A stretch of 61,811 nt of DNA from Nitrospirota bacterium. Its GTDB lineage: Bacteria; Nitrospirota; Thermodesulfovibrionia; UBA6902. The position numbers and the translations under genes were made by a program. Below the pieces are notes generated by a model. The model was not told the origin of the DNA, made no database searches, and saw only the letters and a list, made by a program, of their open reading frames with translations. The stretch is taken from contig JACQZF010000072.1 in the NCBI GenBank assembly GCA_016213945.1, forward strand, positions 1-61,811. Reading direction: 5' to 3'. Below are positions 45,307 to 53,707 of this stretch, piece by piece; positions within the stretch are counted from its first letter, which is position 1; every line of letters starts with the position of its first letter.

Positions 45307-47840
45307 CAGGGGAGAAGTCAAAAGTCAAAAGTCAAAAGTCAAAAGTCCGGGGAAAGAATATATTAAAAATATCCTTGATCTTGCATTTTGTATTTTGCAT
45401 TTTTTGTTTTGAAAGCATTTCATACGCCTCGGAAAATGCGCCGAGAAACCCGGATTCGGCCAAAGAATGCGCGATATGCCACTACAACTGGATAGACACC
45501 TTTTACATTGAGGGAAGAGGCTCGGACCTTGTGCCGTATACAAGTGAAAAGACCGTGGCAAAGCCCGAGATGTGTTTTTCATGTCACGACGGAAGCGTGG
45601 TTGATTCGAGGGCCAGGGTATATAATGATTTAAGGCACAAGATCAACCAGCCGCCTCCTGCCGCAATGAAGATACCGAAAATATTTCCGCTGGATAAAGA
45701 CGGTAAGATGCAGTGCTTTACCTGCCACACCGCGCACGGCGTGCCGAGCGAGATGGGGATGGAGAGGACCATCTTCGTCAGGGCGTCAAACAAGAATTCA
45801 GCAATGTGTGTAATGTGCCACGCCGACAAAGACGGAGGGACGGCATCCGGCAACCACCCCATTGGCCCGGGAGAGAAAGAGATCTCAAAGGCCCTCATTT
45901 CTTACGGCGCTGTTATCGGAGACGGGAAGAACCAGATCATCTGTGAAACCTGCCACACGGTCCACGGGTCTCCTAACGCAAGTTTCCTTATAGAGAGCGC
46001 AAAGGACTCCCGCCTCTGTCTCGAATGCCATACGGACAAAAATATCTTTACCTCTGACGGCAAAAGGAACCACTATCACGTCATAAATGTAAAACCTGAG
46101 AAAGTGAAGATCCCGGAAGAGCTGTTTCAGAAAGGGGCGGAATTAGGATTCAATGCCGAGATTATATGCCAGACATGTCATAAGGTGCACAATAATAAGA
46201 TCGAGGAGAAACTGTTATTAATCAAAAGAGACAACAAGTCTACCCTGTGCCTGACCTGCCATACAGATAAAAAATATATTGAGGTCACAAAACACAATCT
46301 CCAGCACTCCGCCCCTGGAGAAAAAAATCTTGACGGAAAAAGCGTGGCAGAAGCAGGCATATGTTCGCCCTGTCACCTGCCGCATAAAGAGGCCAGGAAG
46401 GCCGGAGAAGGTACGGACTTCACCACACGGCTCTGCCTCAGTTGTCACAGTAAGGGGAACATCGCAGATAAAACTATCCCTGTAGACTATCGTCATCCGG
46501 TGGATGTTAACCCCTTTGAAAGCAACTCGCCGGATACATTGCTTACAGTGATCGGGGTTGAAAAGGACAAGTTGACCCTTCCGCTTTTTAATAAATTCGG
46601 CATTCAGGACAAAGGCGGCAATGTCACATGCGCGACCTGCCATGACCCTCACAGATGGCGCGCTGATTCCGCTGAAGGAGAGATAAGGAAAGAAGCAAAG
46701 GGTGACAATAAAACTTCCTTTCTCAGAAGGCCTGCGCCTGACTTGTGCAAGGAATGTCACAGTAATAAATTTTACATTGCCGACTCCAAGCATGATATTG
46801 CAAAGGTGGCCCCTGAGACAAAAAATTACCTGGACCAAACGCCGGCCCAATCAGGACTATGCGGGGTCTGCCACAATGTGCATGGTGGCCAGAAAAGCTA
46901 CCTATGGGCCAGGGAAATAAACACAAAGAGCGGGCAGGTTGTGCAGGACTTGTGCATAAGTTGCCATAATGAAAACGGCATGGCAAAGAAAAAAATAGTG
47001 AAGGACTATTCCCACCCCTTTAATATCACGCCTGCCGAAAAAGGGCTCACTACCACGTTGCCTCTTTTTGACAAAAACGGAAAGGTATCGAAAAGCGGCC
47101 TGATGGCATGCCAGACCTGCCACGACCCTCACCGCTGGGACCCCGTGAAAATCATACCGGGAGATCATTCAACTGTTGAGGGCACTTCACAAAACAGTTT
47201 CCTGAGGCTTACAAACTCACCGTCTTCCAGTCTCTGCGGGAACTGCCATCCCGAACAAAGTTATGTTGAAAGGACCGACCACGACATGATTGTTAGCGCG
47301 CCTGATACAAAAAATATTATCGGAGAGACCCCTGCTGAATCAGGCCCGTGCGGCGTTTGTCATATTGTTCACAACGGCAAGAACAAATTGAAACTCTGGG
47401 GACAAAGCTTTGCAAAAGGGGCCAGCATGATGGACATGATGTGTAATTCCTGTCACTCTGATAACGGCGTTGCAAAAAACAAGATACCCACGATTGTCTC
47501 TCATCCTGAAGGGCAGCTTATTACCAACGTTGGAAAAGATGCAAAGGGGAAACCCAACTATTTCCCGCTCTTTGATCAGCATACGGGAAAGAACGTGTCA
47601 GTCGGCAATATCTCGTGTCCGTCGTGTCACAACGTTCATCAATGGGACCCGAAATTTCATACCAAAGGCACGGGCGCGAATGTTGAAGGCACAGCAACCA
47701 ACAGCTTTCTCAGGATGCAGACTTACAGTCTGCTGTGCATCGACTGCCATGGCCTTGACGCGCTTTTCAGATTTAAATATTATCATGATCCCCATGAGAG
47801 GGTGGAAAAAGGTTCATTTGCGCAGGGAATGCCGAGGTAG
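45303..47840 (+). CDS. Large multihaem cytochrome c, 20 CxxCH (module 2)
   Basis: An 845-aa paralogue of the 39033 gene with 20 CxxCH motifs (two more than module 1): CAICH, CFSCH, CFTCH, CVMCH, CETCH, CLECH, CQTCH and so on to CIDCHGLDALFRFKYYHDP. Repeat units again share SGPCGVCHIVHN-type cores. The signal peptide (ISLILHFVFCIFCFESISYA) and the basic region before it are encoded by AAAAGTC and TTTTGCA heptamer arrays. The ATG overlaps the NHL stop by 4 nt. Probably the terminal electron conduit of the module. Confidence 0.85.
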   Translation: MTGEKSKVKSQKSKVRGKNILKISLILHFVFCIFCFESISYASENAPRNPDSAKECAICHYNWIDTFYIEGRGSDLVPYTSEKTVAKPEMCFSCHDGSVVDSRARVYNDLRHKINQPPPAAMKIPKIFPLDKDGKMQCFTCHTAHGVPSEMGMERTIFVRASNKNSAMCVMCHADKDGGTASGNHPIGPGEKEISKALISYGAVIGDGKNQIICETCHTVHGSPNASFLIESAKDSRLCLECHTDKNIFTSDGKRNHYHVINVKPEKVKIPEELFQKGAELGFNAEIICQTCHKVHNNKIEEKLLLIKRDNKSTLCLTCHTDKKYIEVTKHNLQHSAPGEKNLDGKSVAEAGICSPCHLPHKEARKAGEGTDFTTRLCLSCHSKGNIADKTIPVDYRHPVDVNPFESNSPDTLLTVIGVEKDKLTLPLFNKFGIQDKGGNVTCATCHDPHRWRADSAEGEIRKEAKGDNKTSFLRRPAPDLCKECHSNKFYIADSKHDIAKVAPETKNYLDQTPAQSGLCGVCHNVHGGQKSYLWAREINTKSGQVVQDLCISCHNENGMAKKKIVKDYSHPFNITPAEKGLTTTLPLFDKNGKVSKSGLMACQTCHDPHRWDPVKIIPGDHSTVEGTSQNSFLRLTNSPSSSLCGNCHPEQSYVERTDHDMIVSAPDTKNIIGETPAESGPCGVCHIVHNGKNKLKLWGQSFAKGASMMDMMCNSCHSDNGVAKNKIPTIVSHPEGQLITNVGKDAKGKPNYFPLFDQHTGKNVSVGNISCPSCHNVHQWDPKFHTKGTGANVEGTATNSFLRMQTYSLLCIDCHGLDALFRFKYYHDPHERVEKGSFAQGMPR
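45314..45411. repeat. Heptamer arrays at a cytochrome start
   Basis: AAAAGTC four times (about 45314-45347) and TTTTGCATTTTGTATTTTGCA (about 45381-45411). The first encodes KSKVKSQKSKV, the second the hydrophobic core LHFVFCIFCF. Confidence 0.75.
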
Positions 47841-47845
47841 GTTTC

Positions 47846-48211
47846 TCAGGTCTTCAGAAAGCTTGCAGCAAAGCTTCCCAGCAGCGCGCCTGTAAAGTCT
47901 GCTAACGCATCGCCAAAACTTGCATCACGGCCCGGGACAAATGACTGGTGAAATTCATCCGTAATGCCATATAGCAATGTCAAAAGGACCGCTGCTAAAA
48001 AAACATATCTATTAATCCCGCTTCTATTGAGTGAAAGATAAAACAGGAAGGCCAAGGGGATATAAATGCCGATGTGGACAATCTTGTCAAAGTTTGTAGG
48101 GAGCTTAGGCAGATGAAACGACTGGGACGAAAGATAGAAAATTAGTCCCATATACCCAATTGTAATAAGCCAAAATATAACGGCCTGCTTTATGTTTGTT
48201 TTTCCTGCCAT
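47846..48211 (-). CDS. VanZ-family membrane protein
   Basis: A 121-aa protein with about four transmembrane segments and the VanZ pattern: FYLSSQSFHLP near the start, DKIVHIGIYIPLAFLFY and GITDEFHQSFVPGRDASFGDALADFTGALLG. VanZ-type proteins occur in many bacteria; a general function is not established beyond low-level teicoplanin resistance in enterococci. It converges with the cytochrome module and follows feoB with a 17-nt gap, so it may be transcribed with the iron operon. Confidence 0.85.
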   Translation of the reverse strand: MAGKTNIKQAVIFWLITIGYMGLIFYLSSQSFHLPKLPTNFDKIVHIGIYIPLAFLFYLSLNRSGINRYVFLAAVLLTLLYGITDEFHQSFVPGRDASFGDALADFTGALLGSFAASFLKT

Positions 48212-48228
48212 ATTCCGAATATTTTATC

Positions 48229-50205
48229 TCAAGCGAAGATTTTCATCCACAGCAGTAATCTGTGAAGCACTCCGCCAACGAGGATTGCAAAGGGGAATAC
48301 AAAGCCTGCAATCCACAGCGCAGCTTTTAACCCTCTTTCCTTCACCATCATGAAAAAATTGGCGATACAGGGAATGAAGAGGGTAATTGTCACAAGACTC
48401 ACCACCACCTGTTCTGTGTTAAGAAGCCCCTGCTCCTGAAGGGCAAAAAGTCCAGCGGCCCCGTAATCACGCCTTAAGAATCCCATGATGAACGATTCCG
48501 TTGCCTGAGGGGGCAGACCCAGGAAGTTTACAATTAAAGGAGACGCAGCATCCCGCAAAAAAGGAATGACTTCTAATTTATCAGCAGTAAACAGGATTAA
48601 CGTGCCGAGGATGAAAAGCGGCACAGCCTCTTTGAGATACCATTCGATGCGGCTCAATGTTTTTACCAGGACATTGGAAATCTGAGGCATTCTTATAGGC
48701 GGCAGTTCAAGTATGAAATCGGTCCTTTGACCGGGGATGATCTTGGCGGCAACGAACCCTACGAATAATATCACGGCGGTTAAAATGAAAAGCCATATCA
48801 GCATTGCAGAAACCGGCTGTTTGCCGAACATCCCGAGTATGACGCCGATCTGAGCAGAGCATGGGACGCCCAGGGCCAGAAGCAGGGTGACTATCAGCCT
48901 TTCCTTTTTTGTATCCAGTATCCTGGTCGTCAGGGTCGCCATGGTGTCGCAGCCGAGACCGAGGACCATTGGAAGGACTGCCTTGCCGTTAAGGCCCATT
49001 GTCTGAAAGATCTTGTTCAACATCGCGGCGAGGCGCGGCAGATATCCGGAATCCTCCATGATTGAAAATGCTATGAAGAAGGTGGCTGTAATCGGCAGGA
49101 TGATAGCGATTGCATAGGTAAGGGCCATTGTTATAATGCCGTAAGGCCCGATTAGCAGCTCTTGTAAAAAATGCACGGGTAAAAAGGTGGTGACTATCTT
49201 CTCCGCCCAGGGGTTCAGGTATTTCCCGAAAACCGCTTCTTCCATCAAGTCCACCAGTGTTCCAGCGCCGAAAACGCCTACAAATTCGTAAAGAACAAAA
49301 ATGACCAGCAACAGAAACGGCACACCCCACCATGGATGTGTCGTAATGTCGCCAAGGACTTTGAGTGCCCCCTTGTCCGTTCCTTCTGTTTTGGTTAACA
49401 CTTCATCGGTAATGCCGTCAACCATTTTCAGCCTTTGCTGGCTGATTACTAAACTGAGCGGGATTGAATACTTCTCCTCAGCTTTGTCACGGATGGTTTC
49501 AATAAGCTTTATTGTCTCCCCTGACAGGTTTGTGAGGAGCCAGCTTTTCAATGTCTTGTCTCCCGAAAGTATCATGACCGCGATTGAACGCTTTGAAATA
49601 TTTGCCTCAGGCAGAAGCGGGACTATTTTTGCGATACCGTCTTCAATGTTGGAATCATAGGAGAAATTATAACGGGAAATGTGCGGATGCGCGACAGCCT
49701 TCTTAAGGTAAGATATCCCTTTCTTTTGGACCGCGATCGTTGACACTACCTCAACCCCGAATATCTTACGGAGGCCCGCTTCATCAATTTCTACCCCCCT
49801 GCCTGAGGCCTCGTCTTTCATGTTTAAATCAATGACAAAAGGCACGTCCATCTCGACAAGCTGCAAGGTTATAAAAAGCCCGCGCTTGATGTTTTTGGCA
49901 TCAATCACCTGAACGACTGCCTCCGGTTTCTCAACAAGCAGGATGTCTCTCGTGACTTTTTCATCCTCGCTCATTGGCACAAGACTATTGACTCCGGGGG
50001 TGTCCACAACCAGGAATTTTTCACTGTGGATTGTGACTTCGCCCCTTGTCACCTCAACCGTTGTGCCCGGGTAATTTGATACGGTGACATATTTGCCTGT
50101 CAGCAGTCCGAAGATGGCGCTTTTCCCCACGTTAGGATTGCCGACAAGAAAAAGCTTCGGCGAATCGCTCTTTTTTTCAGTCTGTTTATGCGAATGGTTA
50201 TGCAT
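48229..50205 (-). CDS. feoB: Ferrous iron transporter FeoB
   Basis: A 658-aa FeoB. The N-terminal G domain has GNPNVGKSAIFGLLTG, NYPGTTVEVTRG and VDTPGVN, followed by a GDI-like helical domain and two gate regions with many helices (TFFIAFSIMEDSGYLPRLA, LPMVLGLGCDTMATLTTRIL). FeoB imports Fe2+ into the cytoplasm. An N-terminal His-rich start (MHNHSHKQ) is a small oddity. No feoA is adjacent. It is downstream of fur with a 43-nt gap, so the Fur box upstream of fur probably controls both. Confidence 0.95.
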   Translation of the reverse strand: MHNHSHKQTEKKSDSPKLFLVGNPNVGKSAIFGLLTGKYVTVSNYPGTTVEVTRGEVTIHSEKFLVVDTPGVNSLVPMSEDEKVTRDILLVEKPEAVVQVIDAKNIKRGLFITLQLVEMDVPFVIDLNMKDEASGRGVEIDEAGLRKIFGVEVVSTIAVQKKGISYLKKAVAHPHISRYNFSYDSNIEDGIAKIVPLLPEANISKRSIAVMILSGDKTLKSWLLTNLSGETIKLIETIRDKAEEKYSIPLSLVISQQRLKMVDGITDEVLTKTEGTDKGALKVLGDITTHPWWGVPFLLLVIFVLYEFVGVFGAGTLVDLMEEAVFGKYLNPWAEKIVTTFLPVHFLQELLIGPYGIITMALTYAIAIILPITATFFIAFSIMEDSGYLPRLAAMLNKIFQTMGLNGKAVLPMVLGLGCDTMATLTTRILDTKKERLIVTLLLALGVPCSAQIGVILGMFGKQPVSAMLIWLFILTAVILFVGFVAAKIIPGQRTDFILELPPIRMPQISNVLVKTLSRIEWYLKEAVPLFILGTLILFTADKLEVIPFLRDAASPLIVNFLGLPPQATESFIMGFLRRDYGAAGLFALQEQGLLNTEQVVVSLVTITLFIPCIANFFMMVKERGLKAALWIAGFVFPFAILVGGVLHRLLLWMKIFA

Positions 50206-50248
50206 TATTTCTTATCTCCATTGATAACATCAATATGCGGCTGAGGTC

Positions 50249-50713
50249 CTACTTGTCAGGTTTTCTGCACATCCTGCAATATCCGTACAATTCCATTTTG
50301 TGCGTCACGGTGTTAAACCCGAATTCTTCGGCAATCCTCTTCTGGAGCTTTTCCATCTTCGGGTTTTCAAATTCCGTAATCGAACCGCATCTTAAACATA
50401 TAAGGTGATCATGGTGGTCTTCCGAGGAAAGCGGCTCGTATCTCGTAAGGTTGTCTGCAAATACCCTCTCCGTTGCGAGGCCCGATTTTGAGAGGAGCTT
50501 TAACGTCCTGTATACGGTCGTGAAACCGATTTCACGGTGAGTCCTGCTGATTTGTTTATAAAGCTCTTCCGCGGTCAAGTGCTCTCCGCACCGTAAAAAC
50601 TGGCCGGCAATTATATCCCTTTGCCTTGTGGATTTAAAACCCCTTTCTTTTAGAAAGGCCCGCAACTGCTCTTTCTTTTCAGATACTTGTCTGTCCATTG
50701 GCGATTTCGACAT
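50249..50713 (-). CDS. fur: Fur-family metalloregulator
   Basis: A 154-aa Fur protein with an N-terminal winged helix (FKSTRQRDIIAGQFLRCGEHLTAEELYKQI), the metal-binding EDHHDHLICLRCG region, and two CxxC pairs for structural zinc (CLRC and CRMC). It represses iron uptake when Fe2+ is bound. The start at ATG 50713 is chosen because upstream lies a Fur box and promoter; a longer frame to 50770 would run through them. The promoter -10 ends only 6 nt before the ATG, so the mRNA may be leaderless. PerR or Zur cannot be fully excluded, but the link with feoB favours Fur. Confidence 0.88.
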   Translation of the reverse strand: MSKSPMDRQVSEKKEQLRAFLKERGFKSTRQRDIIAGQFLRCGEHLTAEELYKQISRTHREIGFTTVYRTLKLLSKSGLATERVFADNLTRYEPLSSEDHHDHLICLRCGSITEFENPKMEKLQKRIAEEFGFNTVTHKMELYGYCRMCRKPDK

Positions 50714-50719
50714 AAAGCT

Positions 50720-50748
50720 AAGATAGCAGAATAGGCATGTCTTGTCAA
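50720..50748 (-). promoter_or_regulatory. Promoter of fur-feoB
   Basis: On the minus strand TTGACA (50743-50748), 17-nt spacer, TATCTT (50720-50725). The start codon is at 50711-50713, so transcription should begin at or near it. Confidence 0.75.
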
Positions 50749-50749
50749 G

Positions 50750-50768
50750 GAAAATGAAATTCATTTTC
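50750..50768. promoter_or_regulatory. Fur box
   Basis: The palindrome GAAAATGAAATTCATTTTC matches the Fur consensus GATAATGATAATCATTATC at most positions. It abuts the -35 of the fur promoter, so Fur binding would give autoregulation and control of feoB. Confidence 0.85.
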
Positions 50769-50785
50769 AATTAGTTCGGGGGCAA

Positions 50786-50830
50786 AAATAAAAACCCCGT
50801 CAGAAGATCCAACGTGCATCTCTGACGGGG
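50786..50830 (-). terminator. Terminator of the ferredoxin gene
   Basis: On the minus strand CCCCGTCAGA and TCTGACGGGG form a 10-bp stem followed by TTTTTATTTTT. It lies 38 nt after the ferredoxin stop and upstream of the fur promoter. Confidence 0.88.
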
Positions 50831-50867
50831 CGCAGATGCTTTTACGGTTACCTTTTTCAGGAAATAA

Positions 50868-51053
50868 TTACTTGATGATTATCGCCTCTGAAGGGCACGT
50901 GTCAGCGGCTTCCTGACAGTCACAGGTGTCGCACTTGTCCTCGGCCTTGACGAATGCCTTTCCATCGTCACCGAGTTCAAAGACCTCCGGACATATCTCA
51001 ACGCATGTGCCGCAGCCAGTACAGGCATCATAGTCAACTTCAGGTTTTTTCAT
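50868..51053 (-). CDS. Small [4Fe-4S] ferredoxin
   Basis: A 61-aa ferredoxin with CTGCGTCVEICPEVFEL and CDCQEAADTCPSEAI. The first three cysteines plus the last CP bind one [4Fe-4S] cluster, as in single-cluster ferredoxins with a disulfide pair; the extra Cys in CDTCDC is unusual. It carries electrons in the cytoplasm. The ATG at 51053 follows GGAGG at 5 nt; a GTG-type extension of four codons lacks this. It is monocistronic with its own terminator. Confidence 0.9.
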   Translation of the reverse strand: MKKPEVDYDACTGCGTCVEICPEVFELGDDGKAFVKAEDKCDTCDCQEAADTCPSEAIIIK

Positions 51054-51184
51054 AAGCACCTCCAAAATTAATTTTTTATTTGGCCTGATCTATCAGGCAG
51101 GTTTCTTGTGAGTTTTCAAAACTATAATACCACATTTTATTGCAATAGAGAATCGTCAGACATCGATTCAAAATAATGCCCGGT

Positions 51185-51499
51185 CTAATCAACGGGAGTC
51201 ACCACTGCCATCACAACGAGCCTTTCCCCTTTATCGGCGTTGAAGCCGTGCTGGACCATCGGGTCGCACAGTATACATGTTTTTTCATCTGCTTCAAGTT
51301 TTTCGTCTCCGACGGTGAAGGTGCCTCTGCCTTCAACGACGTACATCATGAGCCTCATCGGCGCCTTGTGCGGGTCAAGTTTCTGCCCCGGTTCAAGACA
51401 CATGAGGGCAACTCTCATCTCCGGCTTGTCAGAAAGCATTTCTCTGCCAATTTTATCAGGATAAAACTTTGTTAATTTTTTCAGATCGAGTGTCTCCAT
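51185..51499 (-). CDS. Small cupin protein
   Basis: A 104-aa single cupin domain: KLDPHKAPMRLMMYVVEGRGTFTVGDEKLEAD matches the cupin motif 1, with some metal-ligand His replaced, and DPMVQHGFNADKGERLVVMAVV matches motif 2. It probably binds a small molecule or metal. AGGAGA lies 5 nt before the ATG. The function is unknown. Confidence 0.8.
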   Translation of the reverse strand: METLDLKKLTKFYPDKIGREMLSDKPEMRVALMCLEPGQKLDPHKAPMRLMMYVVEGRGTFTVGDEKLEADEKTCILCDPMVQHGFNADKGERLVVMAVVTPVD

Positions 51500-51608
51500 A
51501 ATTGTCTCCTGTTTAAGTGGTTATTTATGTTTTAATGTTAAAGCATATTGGAGCAGTAACACCATGACTTAAATCATAGGGACAGTTGGTATGCCTGTCA
51601 AGCCATAT

Positions 51609-51637
51609 TTGATTTTTACAGGCTGATATGATATAAA
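51609..51637 (+). promoter_or_regulatory. Putative promoter of the rpsF operon
   Basis: TTGATT (51609-51614), a 17-nt spacer and TATAAA (51632-51637), about 100 nt before rpsF. The rest of the 240-nt leader shows no known r-protein structure that I can identify. Confidence 0.5.
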
Positions 51638-51740
51638 AATATACTCTTTGCTCTTACTTTGTATAAAGAAAGGGCTGCTCTCCCCGCTTTTAAAGAGTAA
51701 ATACATCATGCGGGAAGAATTAATCCATAAGGAGGTGTAA

Positions 51741-52148
51741 ATGAATTATTACGAAAAAGTCATGATTCTTGACCCGAATCTTGACGACAATGCCGCAGAA
51801 GAGACCGTTGGAAAGATCAGGGACGTAATCACCAAACAGGGCGGAGAGATCTTAAAGAAAGAAAACTGGGGCCGCCGCAAGTTAGCTTACGAGCTGAACA
51901 AGCATCAAAAGGGAAACTATATTTTCCTGTTTTTTAAATCCACCCCCGCAACCATATTCGAGATCGAAAAACTCTGCAAGGTGCTTGACCCGATCATAAA
52001 GTTCATGGTTGTCAAGCTGACGAAAAAGAAACAGATAGAAGCAGTGCTGCAATCTCTGGAGCAGGCAGCAGCAAAGAGCGCCGCTCACGATACAAAGCCT
52101 GCTGTGTCAGGCGAGAAAGCACCGGAGGAAAAAAAGGATGTTCAATAA
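51741..52148 (+). CDS. rpsF: Ribosomal protein bS6
   Basis: A 135-aa S6 with YYEKVMILDPNLDDNAAEETVGKI, WGRRKLAYELNKHQKGNYIFLFF and a KFMVVKL strand; the charged tail (about 35 residues) is longer than the core. It binds the 30S platform together with S18. Its start has AAGGAGGTG. It overlaps ssb by 11 nt. Confidence 0.95.
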   Translation: MNYYEKVMILDPNLDDNAAEETVGKIRDVITKQGGEILKKENWGRRKLAYELNKHQKGNYIFLFFKSTPATIFEIEKLCKVLDPIIKFMVVKLTKKKQIEAVLQSLEQAAAKSAAHDTKPAVSGEKAPEEKKDVQ

Positions 52149-52542
52149 AGTTATCCTGATAGGCAATCTTACGAGGGACCCCGAGATGAGATATACCCCG
52201 CAGGGGACGTCCGTATGTAATTTCGGGCTTGCAGTTAATCGCAGATACAAACAGGGTGATGAAGCGAAAGAAGAGGTTACTTTCATAAGTATAGTGGTCT
52301 TCGGCAAGCAGGCCGACACATGCGGGCAGTATTTAAATAAGGGCAGCTCTGTGCTTGTTGAGGGCAGACTGCAGGAGAGACGCTGGGAGACGGAAGACGG
52401 GCAGAAAAGGAGCAGGCACGAGGTCGTAGCGCAGTCTGTCCGGTTCCTCGGCAAAAAACAGGGCCCTTCCACCGGGTTTGATGCCGCTGGCGGGGAGGAG
52501 ACGGCTCCTCCTGATGAAACCACTGAACTGGAACCTTTTTAA
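52138..52542 (+). CDS. ssb: Single-stranded DNA-binding protein
   Basis: A 134-aa SSB with the OB fold MFNKVILIGNLTRDPEMRYTPQG, the FGKQADTCGQYLNKGSSVLVEGRL core and a C-terminal acidic tail ending DETTELEPF, which recruits partner proteins. It covers single-stranded DNA in replication and repair. It sits between rpsF and rpsR as in many bacteria. Confidence 0.95.
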   Translation: MFNKVILIGNLTRDPEMRYTPQGTSVCNFGLAVNRRYKQGDEAKEEVTFISIVVFGKQADTCGQYLNKGSSVLVEGRLQERRWETEDGQKRSRHEVVAQSVRFLGKKQGPSTGFDAAGGEETAPPDETTELEPF

Positions 52543-52576
52543 CCGGATCAAAATTTAAAAAATAAGGAGTTATAAA

Positions 52577-52801
52577 TTGCAATTCAAAAAATTTCAGAGA
52601 AGAAAATACTGCAGGTTCTGTGCAGACCATAGTGCGTTTATCGACTATAAGGACATCAAGACCCTCAGGAACTATCTGACCGAGAGGGGAAAGATGATAG
52701 CTGGTAGAATGACCGGCAATTGCGCGAAACATCAGAGGGAGCTTACAACCGCCATTAAGAGGGCGCGGAATATAGCCCTCCTTCCGTTTGTAGAGAGATA
52801 A
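52577..52801 (+). CDS. rpsR: Ribosomal protein bS18
   Basis: A 74-aa S18 with [35 protein letters not shown] and [13 protein letters not shown]. The CRFC pair suggests the zinc-binding form. The TTG start follows AAGGAG at 8 nt. It shares its last base with the start of the next gene (TAATG). Confidence 0.95.
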   Translation: MQFKKFQRRKYCRFCADHSAFIDYKDIKTLRNYLTERGKMIAGRMTGNCAKHQRELTTAIKRARNIALLPFVER

Positions 52802-53082
52802 TGAGAGTACCTAAAGGGTGGGTGCCTGTTGTTTCAAGGGAGATCCTGGAAGAGCTCCTGAAGAAAAGCTTGATTGAACTGAAGGTATCCAAAGAAAAGG
52901 CCACAGAGTTATTGAATGAATTGATGCTTGAAGAGCTGATGGTTGAAGACAGGCTCAACGAAGAAGTACGGCAGATGTTGAAGAAATTCGATTCGGAAAT
53001 AGAAAAGGGCCGGCTGGACTACCGTAAACTTTTTGATATGACAAAACAGAAACTGGTCAAGGAGCGGAATATTATTTTATGA
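52801..53082 (+). CDS. DUF507 protein, copy 1
   Basis: A 93-aa helical protein of the DUF507 type, with ILEELLKKSLIELKVSKEKATELLNELM, a basic-acidic middle and FDMTKQKLVKERNIIL at the end. The function is unknown. It overlaps rpsR by one base and the second copy by 4 nt, so both belong to the ribosomal/ssb operon. The second copy is a paralogue. Confidence 0.8.
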   Translation: MRVPKGWVPVVSREILEELLKKSLIELKVSKEKATELLNELMLEELMVEDRLNEEVRQMLKKFDSEIEKGRLDYRKLFDMTKQKLVKERNIIL

Positions 53083-53357
53083 GGCTCTCCGACGACAAGA
53101 TCAGCCATCTTTCACACATTATCCTGAAAGGCCTTGCCGATAAAAATGCAATCGCTCCCCCTTCGGATGAGGGGGCCATCAGGCGGGAGATAAAAAGGAT
53201 CATAGTTAAAGAAGTAAAACTCGCCGAAGAGATGGACGAATCCATCAGGAAGAAGCTTCAATCCTACTCAAAGAAGATACCTGAAGGGACTTCCGAATGG
53301 GACGTCCTCTACCAGAAATTCTTCCAGGAAGAGTCAGCCAAAAAAGGCAGAGGGTAA
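53079..53357 (+). CDS. DUF507 protein, copy 2
   Basis: A 92-aa paralogue: MRLSDDKISHLSHIILKGL, then IRREIKRIIVKEVKLAEEMDESI and a coiled, charged end. The ATGA overlap with copy 1 sets the start. DUF507 pairs are a feature that I associate with Nitrospirota-like and Aquificales-like genomes, from memory. The function is unknown. Confidence 0.8.
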   Translation: MRLSDDKISHLSHIILKGLADKNAIAPPSDEGAIRREIKRIIVKEVKLAEEMDESIRKKLQSYSKKIPEGTSEWDVLYQKFFQEESAKKGRG

Positions 53358-53382
53358 ACGTCGCGCGGTCAATCCGCATTGA

Positions 53383-53411
53383 TTGACAATTAAGCTTTTT
53401 TAGGGTATTTT
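53383..53411 (+). promoter_or_regulatory. Promoter of tRNA-Ile
   Basis: TTGACA (53383-53388), 17-nt spacer, TATTTT (53406-53411), 22 nt before the tRNA. Confidence 0.7.
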
Positions 53412-53433
53412 TTAATTCGCTTGTTTTGTGATA

Positions 53434-53510
53434 GGGCCTATAGCTCAGCTGGCTAGAGCGCACCCCTGATAAGGGTGAGGTCATTGGTTCGACTCCAATT
53501 AGGCCCACCA
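53434..53510 (+). tRNA. tRNA-Ile (GAT)
   Basis: Acceptor GGGCCTA with TAGGCCC, anticodon loop CTGATAA (GAT), T-loop GGTTCGACTCC and an encoded CCA at the end. It lies 121 nt before a tRNA-Ala. Confidence 0.96.
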
Positions 53511-53631
53511 TGCTGATTATGCCGCAGGCAAATCAGAGTTGAAAGTTGAGAGTTAAAAGTTATAATATAGAACACGCTGAAAGGCGTTAGGATTTATCAC
53601 CTTTTAAAATTTGCGAAATAATTTTTGGTTC

Positions 53632-53707
53632 GGGGGTGTAGCTCAGCTGGGAGAGCACCTGCTTTGCAAGCAGGGGGTCATCGGTTCGATCCCGTTCACC
53701 TCCACCA
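53632..53707 (+). tRNA. tRNA-Ala (TGC)
   Basis: Acceptor GGGGGTG with CACCTCC (one G-T pair), anticodon loop TTTGCAA (TGC), T-loop GGTTCGATCCC, CCA encoded. In many bacteria this Ile-Ala pair lies in the 16S-23S spacer; no rRNA is near here. The gap between the two tRNAs holds a short GTTGAAAGTTGAGAGTTAAA array. Confidence 0.96.

Noticed and set aside
50714-50770. Longer Fur protein starting at 50770
   Set aside because: The extra 19 codons contain the promoter and Fur box.
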